Source of the DNA: Acidobacteriota bacterium
GTDB taxonomy: Bacteria; Acidobacteriota; Terriglobia; Terriglobales; Acidobacteriaceae
Reading direction: 5' to 3'
Length of the DNA: 29,506 nt
Assembly (NCBI GenBank): GCA_021799405.1
Contig: JAJZAL010000037.1
Location: 1-29,506 of the forward strand
The translations under genes were made by a program, and so were the position numbers. The notes below the pieces were generated by a model. It had not been told where the DNA came from and did not search any database. It worked only from the letters and a program-made list of their open reading frames with translations. Numbering within the stretch: position 1 is the stretch's first letter; every line of letters begins with the position of its first letter. Below are positions 17,160 through 26,524 of the stretch, in pieces.

Positions 17160-19961
17160 CTAATTGAGAGTATCGTCAAGGCCCAGTTCGCGGAGGGCGC
17201 TTTTAATCTCTTCCACCTTCTGGGGTGACAACCCGCCCTGTGGCTTGCACTTCACACTGACGTTAAGGCTGAGATCATTCCCTACTCCGAGCTGTGTCAG
17301 AAACTTGGTGTAGAAATTCATCCACTTTTGAGATGGCACCTCTCCTGACCAGGTAAGCTCCAGCGGGAGTTGGGTAGCGCTCGGCCCGCTCTTCTGACCA
17401 ACGGGACCCTGCGTTGGCTTCGCAGAAATCGGCTGTGACCCGGTCGCGGCAACGCCATCGATACCAGGAAAGAGCGGCTCGGTTTCGGCAGGACGTTCGG
17501 GCTTCGCCATTTGTTGCCGGTATGCCTCAGCTGTTTCCTTGGTGATGATGTACATCTCTTCGGAGATTTCGACGTCGAAGGCTGTGATTGTACGCTCGAA
17601 ATTAAAAGGCAGGTATTTCCCATTTCCAGCTTTGCCAACGTAGGCGATTTGGCCGTTAGAAACACCCCGCGCAATGGTTTCCCGAATGGCCTCGGAATCG
17701 AGCAGCCGGGGGAAAAGCGGTGAGGCATAGAAGGCATCTCGCACTGCGCGTGTGTTCCACTCCGGTAGCGCCGGTGGCCAATTGCGCACCAGCAGGTTTG
17801 GCGTAATCCCTTTCTGCACCTCATCCACGTTCATCAGCTCATTCAGGATGAACAGGATGATTGAAGCCGCAGCACTTGAATGGGGCTTGCCGAGGTCAAT
17901 GAGGCGAACCGAGTTATCCTTCCCGAGCAGCGCGACGGTATTGTAGTTGCGCCACACAGATTCTTTGAGGTCAAACTTTGCTTTCTTGATGTTGCCTGAA
18001 AGCTGCGCAACCTGCGAATCATCCGCGCTGATCTGGGGCAGTTCCTGCTCGATCTCCTGCCATGCGAGCAGGCGTCTTGCGTCTTCATAGAGAGGAGCGG
18101 CCGAACCGCATGCTACAAAGATGAGTCCGCTTTTGTAGGTCCTCCCTGTCGTTCCGTGTTCCCGGATTGCGCTTTCTATAAAAGTCTTGGTCCGTTTCTC
18201 ATCCTCTACGCTCTGCTCCGGTGCGAGCACAACGAAGGTCAATACGGGCTTGTCGGGAATCTTGCCGCTGTTTTCAGGGAAATAGATCGGACTGATCCCA
18301 CTGTTCGCGGCGAAAACACTCTCGATTTCTTCCCGGACACGCTCGCTAATGATTCCGTCTTTGATGTTGGCGCGGCGGTCGGCGTACCGCTTGTTCAGGT
18401 TTTCTTTAAAGCTAAAGTGATACCGATTCCGTTCTACTGTGAGGTAGTAGCAGGCCTCGGTCAAGGCATCCAGAACTGTTTCGACGTGGCCGATATCTAG
18501 GTCAGGGTCGGCAACTGCCAAGCGGATCTCCGGTGCGGAGGCTTCGGCGCGTGTCATGCCGCCATTGGACTCAAAGAAAATCGTGGTCGCCACCTTGCGA
18601 TGCAGCCGGGCCTTTTTAATCGCCTCAATTGCTTCGTTGTCCAACCGCACGGCATGTGAATCATTCTTGCCGCAAATATCCGTGGTCACGGCTGCTTCGA
18701 GCCGATGCTCGCCAAGCTGTTCAAACATCGCGGCGCGAAACTGGGGATCATCCAGCGGTGCAGTTCCCAGTCCGATGAGAAAATCGCGATGGTTTCCCTT
18801 ATAACCTTCCTGGTAGGCGCGCGAAACCCATAACGCCAGCAATCGAAGAATGCCGCGCGTCTGCTGAAAGCGTGGGAGCGCTTGCCATTTGCGCTCAAAA
18901 ACAGAAAACACTGTCGGATGGAACGGAAAAGCCGAGGCAAAGGCCTCACGCGCCGAATCGAATGTGAACTGCTCCGAAACCTGCTGACGGTGATCCTTCA
19001 CCCATTCACCGAACTCGCTGCAGCTATTCAATGCGTCACGGTTCAGCAACACGCGGCCTTCTGTATCCACCGCGTTTTCGTCCCACTCAAAGAGCCGACG
19101 GCGAATAATCTCCGAGGTCTCTGACTCCGCCGACATGATTACGGCCTTCCCGACCCGATCGAGCAGCTTCTTGAAGCGCTCATAGTCCGACTGGTCATCG
19201 GCGCTCATCTCCAGTTCGGAGGCCGGAATCGACACCGCCAACACCATGTTGTCGCGCCCGCGTGCCTCTTCGCTCAGGTTGTGAAGAAAGGCATAAAGCT
19301 GGCTCGCCATGCCGGTCTTTCGACTACGGCTGACGAAGTTCATCAACTCGTCCATCAGAATCAGCACCGGCCGGTCCTTCGGCAGGAAGGCTCTGATCAC
19401 ATCGCCGCCCGGCGCGATGCCCTGGCGCTCATGCTCGGCAAGCACCTTCAGCGCACTCTCGCCGCCGAGTTGAAATGCGATCTCTCCCCACGGCGTCTTG
19501 CGTATCGGTGTTCCATCTACGCCACCACGCCCGGAGAGCGGATCGAATTCCGTGCCGACAAATACCGCGACCTCTGCCTTCGGAACGGAGGTCAATCCAG
19601 CAGCCTGCAATAGCCTGCCGACACCCTGCCACTCCTTCGCCTTCGCGCCGTTGTTCGCCAGGTGATAGAGCAACGTGAGCGAGTGGGTCTTGCCGCCGCC
19701 AAATTGAGTAGTCATGTTGAAGACGGCCGATGTTTCCGTCTTTTCGCCACTCAGGCGCCGCAGCACTTCGGCAGCGACACCCGTCAGGCCTTTTGTCAGG
19801 AACGTCCGCTCAAAGAACCGCGCTGGCTTTTGATAGACATCAGGAGCCCGACCATCGCGCACCTGATCCAGATGCACGGCAAATTCACTCGCATCAAGAG
19901 GCTTGCCTTCCCGCAGGTCCTCGCGTGGTGTAACAACTTTGAACCAAGGCTTGAGCGCCAT
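17160..19961 (-). CDS. DUF499-family P-loop ATPase (COG1483), predicted anti-phage component
   Basis: A 933-residue protein starting MALKPWF. ATG 19961 is used because AAGGAG lies 8 nt upstream and the family start fits; a longer start would overlap the methylase gene. Walker A FGGGKT (Lys91) and Walker B VLILMDE (about 199-205) are intact, with a sensor-like VLAVSIPAS block after. The C-terminal part has a low-complexity Pro/Gly/Ser linker (about 840-880) and a final alpha/beta segment. DUF499 ATPases are repeatedly found beside DUF1156 methylases in defence islands, where NCBI names some of them anti-phage-associated; the biochemical role is unknown. It follows the methylase stop by 31 nt. 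Its job is probably ATP-driven assembly or DNA surveillance with the helicase and methylase. Confidence 0.88.
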   Translation of the reverse strand: MALKPWFKVVTPREDLREGKPLDASEFAVHLDQVRDGRAPDVYQKPARFFERTFLTKGLTGVAAEVLRRLSGEKTETSAVFNMTTQFGGGKTHSLTLLYHLANNGAKAKEWQGVGRLLQAAGLTSVPKAEVAVFVGTEFDPLSGRGGVDGTPIRKTPWGEIAFQLGGESALKVLAEHERQGIAPGGDVIRAFLPKDRPVLILMDELMNFVSRSRKTGMASQLYAFLHNLSEEARGRDNMVLAVSIPASELEMSADDQSDYERFKKLLDRVGKAVIMSAESETSEIIRRRLFEWDENAVDTEGRVLLNRDALNSCSEFGEWVKDHRQQVSEQFTFDSAREAFASAFPFHPTVFSVFERKWQALPRFQQTRGILRLLALWVSRAYQEGYKGNHRDFLIGLGTAPLDDPQFRAAMFEQLGEHRLEAAVTTDICGKNDSHAVRLDNEAIEAIKKARLHRKVATTIFFESNGGMTRAEASAPEIRLAVADPDLDIGHVETVLDALTEACYYLTVERNRYHFSFKENLNKRYADRRANIKDGIISERVREEIESVFAANSGISPIYFPENSGKIPDKPVLTFVVLAPEQSVEDEKRTKTFIESAIREHGTTGRTYKSGLIFVACGSAAPLYEDARRLLAWQEIEQELPQISADDSQVAQLSGNIKKAKFDLKESVWRNYNTVALLGKDNSVRLIDLGKPHSSAAASIILFILNELMNVDEVQKGITPNLLVRNWPPALPEWNTRAVRDAFYASPLFPRLLDSEAIRETIARGVSNGQIAYVGKAGNGKYLPFNFERTITAFDVEISEEMYIITKETAEAYRQQMAKPERPAETEPLFPGIDGVAATGSQPISAKPTQGPVGQKSGPSATQLPLELTWSGEVPSQKWMNFYTKFLTQLGVGNDLSLNVSVKCKPQGGLSPQKVEEIKSALRELGLDDTLN

Positions 19962-19992
19962 CCCAATCACTCCTTGCTGCGTGTCGAAACCA

Positions 19993-22900
19993 TTAAAATC
20001 CGAACTGCTTCTTGCGGGCCATAACACCTTCGACCCAGCGCCGCTCGTCCGTCCCAGTTGGGTAAAGCGCCGAGAGCGCCTGCGCTAGCCTCCAGAACTT
20101 GCCATCACGCCCAACGCCATCCTCGACGACAAAGCGCTTCAGCGCATCGCCGCGCCCTGCGGCAAACAGGATCATTGCCTGGTGCACCCGGTCCAGAGAC
20201 GGCTCCCCGGCGCGCGTCACCGTCTTTTCCTGCCAGGCAGTCTCGGTGTCTTCGGCTCCGGTCAGTTCCGCGAACATATTCATTTGTGCCGAGACTTTCT
20301 TCCGCGCTGGCCTCGCTGCTTCTTCCTCGTCCTTGCCGAAGAGATGGCGTGTGCGCTCTGCGACAGGCAGCAACCTCGCTTCGTCACCCTTGATCTCGAC
20401 CAGATGTGTCAGGGTCTCGAGTGCGGCACCGAGCCCCTGCGCAATCTTGCGCGCCGCATCGTACTCCAGCTTGAAGCCGGCGGCCTTCGGTTTCTTCGCG
20501 GCTGCTTCATCCTCGTCGGTGTCTTCCTCTTCGCGCTCTTCAGTGTTGCCGTTCGCAATTGGCGCGTTCAGCGTCCAAAGCCACATGGCGGTGAGCCGTG
20601 CATCAGGTTCAAAGCCGGTAGCATCGGCGCCTTTAAAGACTTGGGTGAGGGCCTCCTTGGCTACTGCCGCCCACACGTGTTCCAGATATTCGCGCAGGAC
20701 GACTGTGTCGCCGTTCGCCTTCTCTACACGGGAGTAGCGTGAGAAAACTTCCAGCGCCGGACCGAGGCATGCAAAGATCGCGTCCGCCCCTACCACACCT
20801 TCGTCGGCAAGACGAGGCATCCAATCGTGAATTCGGCGCGGCAATTCTTGCAAGACATCGCGCCAGTCGCCTACCTCATCGGCTTGGTTAGAACCATCAG
20901 GATGCTTACGTGGGCGACAGACCAGGTGTACAGAGGAGGCGAGCCTAGCCTGCCCCGCCGCAGCTATTCGGGCCTCCATCTCAGTGTCGATCGGCCAAGA
21001 ACCAGTAATAATCCACCCTGCATCAACTACCGCCTTTAGGATGGCCTCCCAGCTCGAGGTTGTTTTACTCGCAAAAACGATCGCTCCAACCCCCTCTGGT
21101 CGAATTACCCTGCGAGCTTCAGAGAAGGCCTTACCAAGTTCCCGTTCGTAAAAGGCAATGTCCTTAGTCGAGTTGCTAAGCTCATGGGGACGGTCAACCA
21201 CAATTTCTGCAGCTTTTGGAACCTCATTCCCTTGCAGCATTTCGGGGTAGATTTGATAGAGCATTCGCCGCAGCCAGACGTAGAAGAAGTCTGACAAGTA
21301 TGCATATGGAACGGAGTCGTAATAGGGCGGATCTGTAACCAAAGCGCTTGCTGAATCTTCTGGCAGCGGATGTGTAGTTGCTGATGCCTGCTGGATGAGC
21401 CCTCCATGCAGGTTGATTCTTGATTGCTCTTCGCATACGAAGATTACCCAGTCGAGAGCCCCGCCAAAGTCACCGCTCTTCTGCGAGAGTGGGAATACTT
21501 CGGTAAAGTCCCAAAACATTGGGATCGCCTGGCGCCCAAACGTATGGTTCACTTTCTCTCCAGTGGTGTGCCAAGAGCAAAGTGAAGTTGTGTAGTCGGA
21601 CTGACGACTAACAGCTAGAGCCAAGCAAGTCTGGATAGCGGCAGAAAACTGCGGGTCTGTGTTGTTCTTTCGCAGGTCTTGCCCGATATTCAAAACGAGA
21701 TCTACCAATGTTGACAACGCTAGCGCCTGCCGCGACGAGAACAAGTCTCCCCAACGGGTCATTCCATAGAGAGGAACGCTAATACGGCGGATTTCATTGA
21801 GAGAGATCAGCTCATCCGGGATACGGCTCAGTCGTTCGCGATTTGACGCTTGGTTTCTGCTTAGCTCGGCCTTGACCTTGTCGATCGCAAGAAAGTCCTG
21901 ACTGGTTGGTAAACGGTAAAAGCGACCTTGTTCCCCTTCTTTGCTTGAGACAACGCACATTAACCTTGCATCATCAGCGCCGCCGTGTCGGGATAATAGC
22001 TGAGCGCGAACTCTCGCGACCGGCGTGGTATACCCGCAGCAAGGGCAAGTTACAGAACCTCTTTTTACGGTTCCATCTAGGTTTGACGGAACAGCCGTAG
22101 CCGTTGGGTCGCTTTCGTCAACCCACCCGCCCGGTTTCTTCGTCATGATCGTGAATTCAACACGCTTCTCGGTGCGTTTCGGTCTCATTTGTAGCACGAT
22201 AGATCGGCTGCCCTTTTTGGCCAGCCAGAGCGAGCGAATCAAGGGTACCTCAGCACCGCAACCAGGACCTTCGCATTGAATCGTCCGAGCCCACAAATAA
22301 GCCATCGGTATCGCGCCGTCGTCGCCTCGGGGATAGAAGTCCGCCAGTTTTATAGCTGCCTCATGTTTCAACCACTCACCCCACTTGCGAACCTCATCGG
22401 CGAGTCGCTGACCATACCGCGGAATGTATTCGAGCACGACCTTGTTGAGGAGAACAGGAATGGGGTTCAGATCGCTCGCAAATGCGTCCGCACCCATACG
22501 CAGAGCTTCGAGGGGAATGGAGCCACCGCCCGCAAAAGGATCCACAACCAACGGTCGAGTTCCCGGTTCGCCACCTAATGCTCCATGTGCAGCTTGCGTG
22601 AGTGCCCGGCTCGTTTCCAAGTATTCAGTGACGGCCGAGTTGTCCCAGTTGGCAAAGTCGGCGATGAAGTCGAGCAGTGCAAAGCGCAAGATGTTCCAGT
22701 GGGCTTCATTGTGACTGTCCAGAGCACCCTTTTGAGCCATCGCCTGCCACTTGATCCACGTCTCGTGTTCACAGCTTTCGCCCAATTCCTTGCTACGCAC
22801 CGCAGCTGAAGCGAAATCGAAGATGATCTTCGTGGCACGATCCCGAAAACTCTGCGGACAGAGTGGATCTGCTGGATCGGGCCAAAGCGACGCACAGATC

Positions 22901-23055
22901 ACGGCGCGGCAGGCAGCCAGCGGCCGACGTGCCCACCATATATGAAGAGTGGAGATGTGGCCATGGCGAATAGACTTCTCGCGCCGGGCGTGAGCGGAGA
23001 TGCGCCGGATGGGCAGGTCGACTTCGATCAGGCGTTTCGGATACTTCTGGTTCAT
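19993..23055 (-). CDS. DUF1156 zinc-ribbon adenine DNA methyltransferase (COG1743)
   Basis: A 1020-residue protein. The N-terminal DUF1156 signature (LIEVDLPIRRIS, STLHIWWARRPLAACRA) leads to SAM-binding motif I DPFAGGGS (172-179) and DLNPI. A zinc ribbon with CEGPGC (Cys261, Cys266) and CPCCGY (Cys337, Cys340) follows, then the catalytic DPPYYDS at 575-581. DPPY is typical of N6-adenine methylases. The C-terminus includes an acidic low-complexity stretch (EEREEEDTDEDE, about 840-850) and a tail ending in RKKQFGF. Its start overlaps the helicase stop by 4 nt (ATGA), a strong sign of one operon. By analogy with restriction and DISARM-like systems it would mark host DNA, with the helicase-nuclease acting on unmarked DNA. 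The target sequence cannot be read from the gene. Confidence 0.92.
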   Translation of the reverse strand: MNQKYPKRLIEVDLPIRRISAHARREKSIRHGHISTLHIWWARRPLAACRAVICASLWPDPADPLCPQSFRDRATKIIFDFASAAVRSKELGESCEHETWIKWQAMAQKGALDSHNEAHWNILRFALLDFIADFANWDNSAVTEYLETSRALTQAAHGALGGEPGTRPLVVDPFAGGGSIPLEALRMGADAFASDLNPIPVLLNKVVLEYIPRYGQRLADEVRKWGEWLKHEAAIKLADFYPRGDDGAIPMAYLWARTIQCEGPGCGAEVPLIRSLWLAKKGSRSIVLQMRPKRTEKRVEFTIMTKKPGGWVDESDPTATAVPSNLDGTVKRGSVTCPCCGYTTPVARVRAQLLSRHGGADDARLMCVVSSKEGEQGRFYRLPTSQDFLAIDKVKAELSRNQASNRERLSRIPDELISLNEIRRISVPLYGMTRWGDLFSSRQALALSTLVDLVLNIGQDLRKNNTDPQFSAAIQTCLALAVSRQSDYTTSLCSWHTTGEKVNHTFGRQAIPMFWDFTEVFPLSQKSGDFGGALDWVIFVCEEQSRINLHGGLIQQASATTHPLPEDSASALVTDPPYYDSVPYAYLSDFFYVWLRRMLYQIYPEMLQGNEVPKAAEIVVDRPHELSNSTKDIAFYERELGKAFSEARRVIRPEGVGAIVFASKTTSSWEAILKAVVDAGWIITGSWPIDTEMEARIAAAGQARLASSVHLVCRPRKHPDGSNQADEVGDWRDVLQELPRRIHDWMPRLADEGVVGADAIFACLGPALEVFSRYSRVEKANGDTVVLREYLEHVWAAVAKEALTQVFKGADATGFEPDARLTAMWLWTLNAPIANGNTEEREEEDTDEDEAAAKKPKAAGFKLEYDAARKIAQGLGAALETLTHLVEIKGDEARLLPVAERTRHLFGKDEEEAARPARKKVSAQMNMFAELTGAEDTETAWQEKTVTRAGEPSLDRVHQAMILFAAGRGDALKRFVVEDGVGRDGKFWRLAQALSALYPTGTDERRWVEGVMARKKQFGF

Positions 23056-26000
23056 TTGCCTTCTACTGTTCCAGCGTCCTCGGCAACATCCAAAATGGCC
23101 TGCGGCTTGACCTGGTAGTGTTCAATCTTCACAATCGGAAGCCAGTCCATCTGCGCCGGATTGCGAACGATTTTGATTTCGGGTTTGGTGCCGCAGTTGA
23201 AAACGACGTAGAGCCAGTAGTCCTTCTTCAGCCGCTGGGCAGTTCTGAATTCATTACTGGTGAGAGCCACGTCGCCAACAATCGAGCGGCCCTTGACCTC
23301 AATGAACCTCACTTCTATCGCAGTCTTGGGATCTTCTCGGTGTGGCCGGCGCGAGATCAGGTCGAAGCCGCGGTTGTCCTTTTCGACGCTCTCCACTTCT
23401 CGACCCTGAGATTGCTCAAACGCTATGACCGCATCGACGGCAGAGCGCTCGATCTCGTCGTCGCGGACCATGGCTGCAACGCCAGGGGAGGTCCGCTCGG
23501 GATGTGGGAGAACCCACGCAACAGCATGACGGTGAATGTCCCCAATAGTGCAGTTGCGCTCCTTTTCCAGGTCGCGGTGTCGGTTTTCAAGGCGACCATT
23601 CAGCTCTTCGAGGCGATCTTCAGCCTGTTTCAGGTTGGCGGCCATGAGTGGGCTCGTATCGCCCTTTTGCTGTGCCTCGTACAATTCAGCGAACTTCAGG
23701 CTCTGCCTGTGGATCAGCTCGTTGAGGCTAAGCTCAAGGTGACGCTTGACGGTCTCGATCTCCTTTGCCCGGTCCGCCGTTACTTCCGCCAGAAATGGAA
23801 CAAGCGCCTGTTCCACCAGGAAATGCTCCAGCGCGGTGCGATCCGCACCGGGTGAGTCCGGCACTGTGGTTCCTGCGGGCGCTGCAACCAGATCGAGCAG
23901 CAAAGTCGGCTGGCGCAGAGAAAGCGTCCCGTCCAGCTCTTCCTGAATGATGAAGAGCCGGCGATGAAGAACGTGGCCGAGACCGTCGCGGATGGCCGCA
24001 GAGTAGACGTTCAACCGAGCCGGCGCGCTACGGTGGACATCGAAGAAGACGGCGCCCTTCTGCAACTCGCCGCTAACCGTTTCCTCAAGGTTGGCGCGTA
24101 CCGTCTCAAACAACGGGTGGCCAGGCGTAACCCACTCCGCGGTCGGGATTCGCTTAAGAATCTCCTTGTCGAAGACGATCTGCTTGTACTCGCGTCCGAG
24201 CCGGCCGAAACGGGGCTCGAGCTGCTCGCCGGTGGGCCACAGATGACGCGGCACACGCGGCGCACTGTATGTGTGTTGCCCCTTCCCCTGTTCGCTGACT
24301 GTCAGACCAGTGATTGGAGCTGCATCGAGGAAAAAGCCTTCAATCACTTCGGGAACGAGGCGACGCTCACGAGCTTCAGCCGATTTGCCAACGATTGCAG
24401 ATAAATTGAGTTCGCGCTTGGCTAATCCTTCAAGAGTCGAATTGGTGATGTTGCGAAAATGTTCGACGTCGACCTGTTCAATGATGCGCTGCTTGATCAG
24501 GTCTTCAGTCATCTGGTTGCGCGAGTACATGTCGCGCAGCATTTTTTCAAGCTGATTGGCCGGAAAGACCTCACCGAGAACGTTGAAGACCTTGCCGGTG
24601 CGCTTGGGATCGAGGGCATCCTCAATCTCTTCAATGCGCTCAAAAAGCTTCTGCAGAACGCGGCCTTCGCGGGTGTTGGTCGTAACGAAATTGAAGATCA
24701 GACAATCCTTTTCCTGGCCGTAGCGGTGGATGCGTCCCATCCGTTGTTCCAGGCGGATGGGGTTCCACGGAATGTCGTAATTGATCATCAACCAGCAGAA
24801 TTGAAGGTTGATACCTTCTCCTGCCGCCTCAGTGGCGACGAGTACCTGGCAGGATTCGCGAAACTCACGTTCAGCGTAGATGCGCGTCCCGGGCGTGTCG
24901 CGGTCTCCGATCTTCATGCCGCCATGAATCTGCGTGACCGTAAGGCCCCATTCGCGCAGCTTTCCAAATGGCCGATCGTCCTTACCGTCGCCGACCAGGA
25001 AATCAAGAGTGTCTTTATGTTCAGTGAAGATCAGGAGTTTCATCCCGGGATCCGAGAAGATTCCCCGCTCATTGAGAAGCTGCTTGAGCCTCTGTATCTT
25101 GACTTCCGCTTCCTGGGCTTCGAGCAATTTCGCTTCCCGAATCAGTTTGTCGAGCTCGGTGATTTCAGCGCGCAGGTCATTGGGGTCGAAGGATGCGACT
25201 GTCGATTCAAGTTCTGCGAGAAGCTCCTGCTGCTCTTCGTCGGGTAGTTCATCGAAATCTTCTGGAAGGCGCCGATTGATTTGCTCCTGGCGGTGCTTGG
25301 CAGGATCCTCCAAGATCTTCTCGCGCTTCTCTTTCATGCGCCCCAGAGTCTTGCGCACAGCGTAGATGCTGGACGCGAATCGGCGCTGCAGCATGGCCAT
25401 AGTGAAACCGACGGCACGAGCACGTGCGGAATCTTCCCGTGCAGCCTTAATCGATTGGCCCTCTACATACTGAGTGAGCTGGTCGTACAGATCGAGTTCG
25501 CTGACAATTTGGAACGGAGTGGTTTGGACGATGCGCTTCGTGAAGAGCGCTTTGACGACGCCGGTTTCGGGATCAGGGAAAGTGACGAGCGCCTCTTTCA
25601 ATCGGCGGAGGTAGAACGGCGCCTCGCGTTCCTCCATGGCTTTTTCGAGGCTCTTTACGTTTCCGTACACATCCTTATCCAGCAGGGACAGGAAGAGACA
25701 GAAATTCTCAGGGTCTCCCTTGTGCGGCGTTGCCGTCATGAGCAGGAAGTGGTCCGTCATCTGGGACAGTGACTCGCCAAGCTGGTAGGCGAGGGTCTTC
25801 TTGTCGGTGCTGTACGCGCTCATCTTATGGGCTTCATCCACGATGATGAGATCCCATTGGCTGCGCAACAGAGATTCCTTTGCGTCTTCGACCCGGGAAA
25901 CCCACGAGACGGAAGTAATGACCTGGTTCTTCTCCTGCCAGGGATTCATCCCGTAATTGGCTCGAAGAACGTCGCTGCGGACCACCTCAAAGCTCTCGCG

Positions 26001-26516
26001 AAACTTGTCCTTGAGCTCGCGCTGCCACTGGAAGGAGAGGTTCGCGGGCGTCACGATCAGCGTCCGTTTCACAAGGCCGCGGATCTTCAGCTCCTTGATG
26101 AGAAGACCCGCCATGATGGTCTTGCCAGCGCCGGGGTCGTCGGCAAGCAGGAAACGGATGCGTGGCAGTTTGATGAAGTAGTCGTAGACTGCCTCCAATT
26201 GGTGGGGCAGCGGGTCAACGCGCGCAATGGAGAGTGAGAAATAGGGGTCATACTCGTACGCCAAACCTAAGCGCATGGCCTCAACGCCCAGCCGAAATTT
26301 TGCGGCGTCGCCATCGAATGGTTCTTGAGCCGGTGAGGCCTGAAGCTGCTCGATTTGCTCGGGGCTCAGAATTGGTTCGTAGACGCGACTGGAACGGAGG
26401 CCCTTGCCAACAAGCTTTATGGAGTTACCCAGCGGAATGGCGACAATCACCTGCACTGGCTCTGGAAACAGCGAACCATAGACCGTGACGTTTTGTTGAA
26501 TCTCATCTGTGCGCAT
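23052..26516 (-). CDS. SNF2-family helicase fused to C-terminal DUF3883 nuclease-like domain
   Basis: A 1154-residue protein. All helicase motifs are intact: motif I DDPGAGKT (126-133), Ia IVTPANLSFQW, II DEAH (227-230), III TATPHKGD (261-268), IV LLIFTEHKDT, V ATEAAGEGINLQ (561-572), and VI QRMGRIHRYGQ (591-601). A coiled-coil-like charged insert lies around 395-490 and another around 930-1000. The last about 130 residues form a DUF3883 domain with GFD (Asp1052) and EVK (Glu1073, Lys1075), the pattern of a PD-(D/E)xK nuclease. The helicase resembles DISARM DrmD-type and COG0553 defence helicases. It would translocate on DNA and cut or unwind invading DNA. It lies 8 nt after the AbiEii-like gene and overlaps the methylase by 4 nt. 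Confidence 0.9.
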   Translation of the reverse strand: MRTDEIQQNVTVYGSLFPEPVQVIVAIPLGNSIKLVGKGLRSSRVYEPILSPEQIEQLQASPAQEPFDGDAAKFRLGVEAMRLGLAYEYDPYFSLSIARVDPLPHQLEAVYDYFIKLPRIRFLLADDPGAGKTIMAGLLIKELKIRGLVKRTLIVTPANLSFQWQRELKDKFRESFEVVRSDVLRANYGMNPWQEKNQVITSVSWVSRVEDAKESLLRSQWDLIIVDEAHKMSAYSTDKKTLAYQLGESLSQMTDHFLLMTATPHKGDPENFCLFLSLLDKDVYGNVKSLEKAMEEREAPFYLRRLKEALVTFPDPETGVVKALFTKRIVQTTPFQIVSELDLYDQLTQYVEGQSIKAAREDSARARAVGFTMAMLQRRFASSIYAVRKTLGRMKEKREKILEDPAKHRQEQINRRLPEDFDELPDEEQQELLAELESTVASFDPNDLRAEITELDKLIREAKLLEAQEAEVKIQRLKQLLNERGIFSDPGMKLLIFTEHKDTLDFLVGDGKDDRPFGKLREWGLTVTQIHGGMKIGDRDTPGTRIYAEREFRESCQVLVATEAAGEGINLQFCWLMINYDIPWNPIRLEQRMGRIHRYGQEKDCLIFNFVTTNTREGRVLQKLFERIEEIEDALDPKRTGKVFNVLGEVFPANQLEKMLRDMYSRNQMTEDLIKQRIIEQVDVEHFRNITNSTLEGLAKRELNLSAIVGKSAEARERRLVPEVIEGFFLDAAPITGLTVSEQGKGQHTYSAPRVPRHLWPTGEQLEPRFGRLGREYKQIVFDKEILKRIPTAEWVTPGHPLFETVRANLEETVSGELQKGAVFFDVHRSAPARLNVYSAAIRDGLGHVLHRRLFIIQEELDGTLSLRQPTLLLDLVAAPAGTTVPDSPGADRTALEHFLVEQALVPFLAEVTADRAKEIETVKRHLELSLNELIHRQSLKFAELYEAQQKGDTSPLMAANLKQAEDRLEELNGRLENRHRDLEKERNCTIGDIHRHAVAWVLPHPERTSPGVAAMVRDDEIERSAVDAVIAFEQSQGREVESVEKDNRGFDLISRRPHREDPKTAIEVRFIEVKGRSIVGDVALTSNEFRTAQRLKKDYWLYVVFNCGTKPEIKIVRNPAQMDWLPIVKIEHYQVKPQAILDVAEDAGTVEGK

Positions 26517-26524
26517 CGTGTGCC

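Noticed and set aside
23118..23855. 245-codon open frame on the plus strand
   Set aside because: It is antisense to the DUF3883 part of the helicase, with composition expected of a shadow of high-GC coding DNA.
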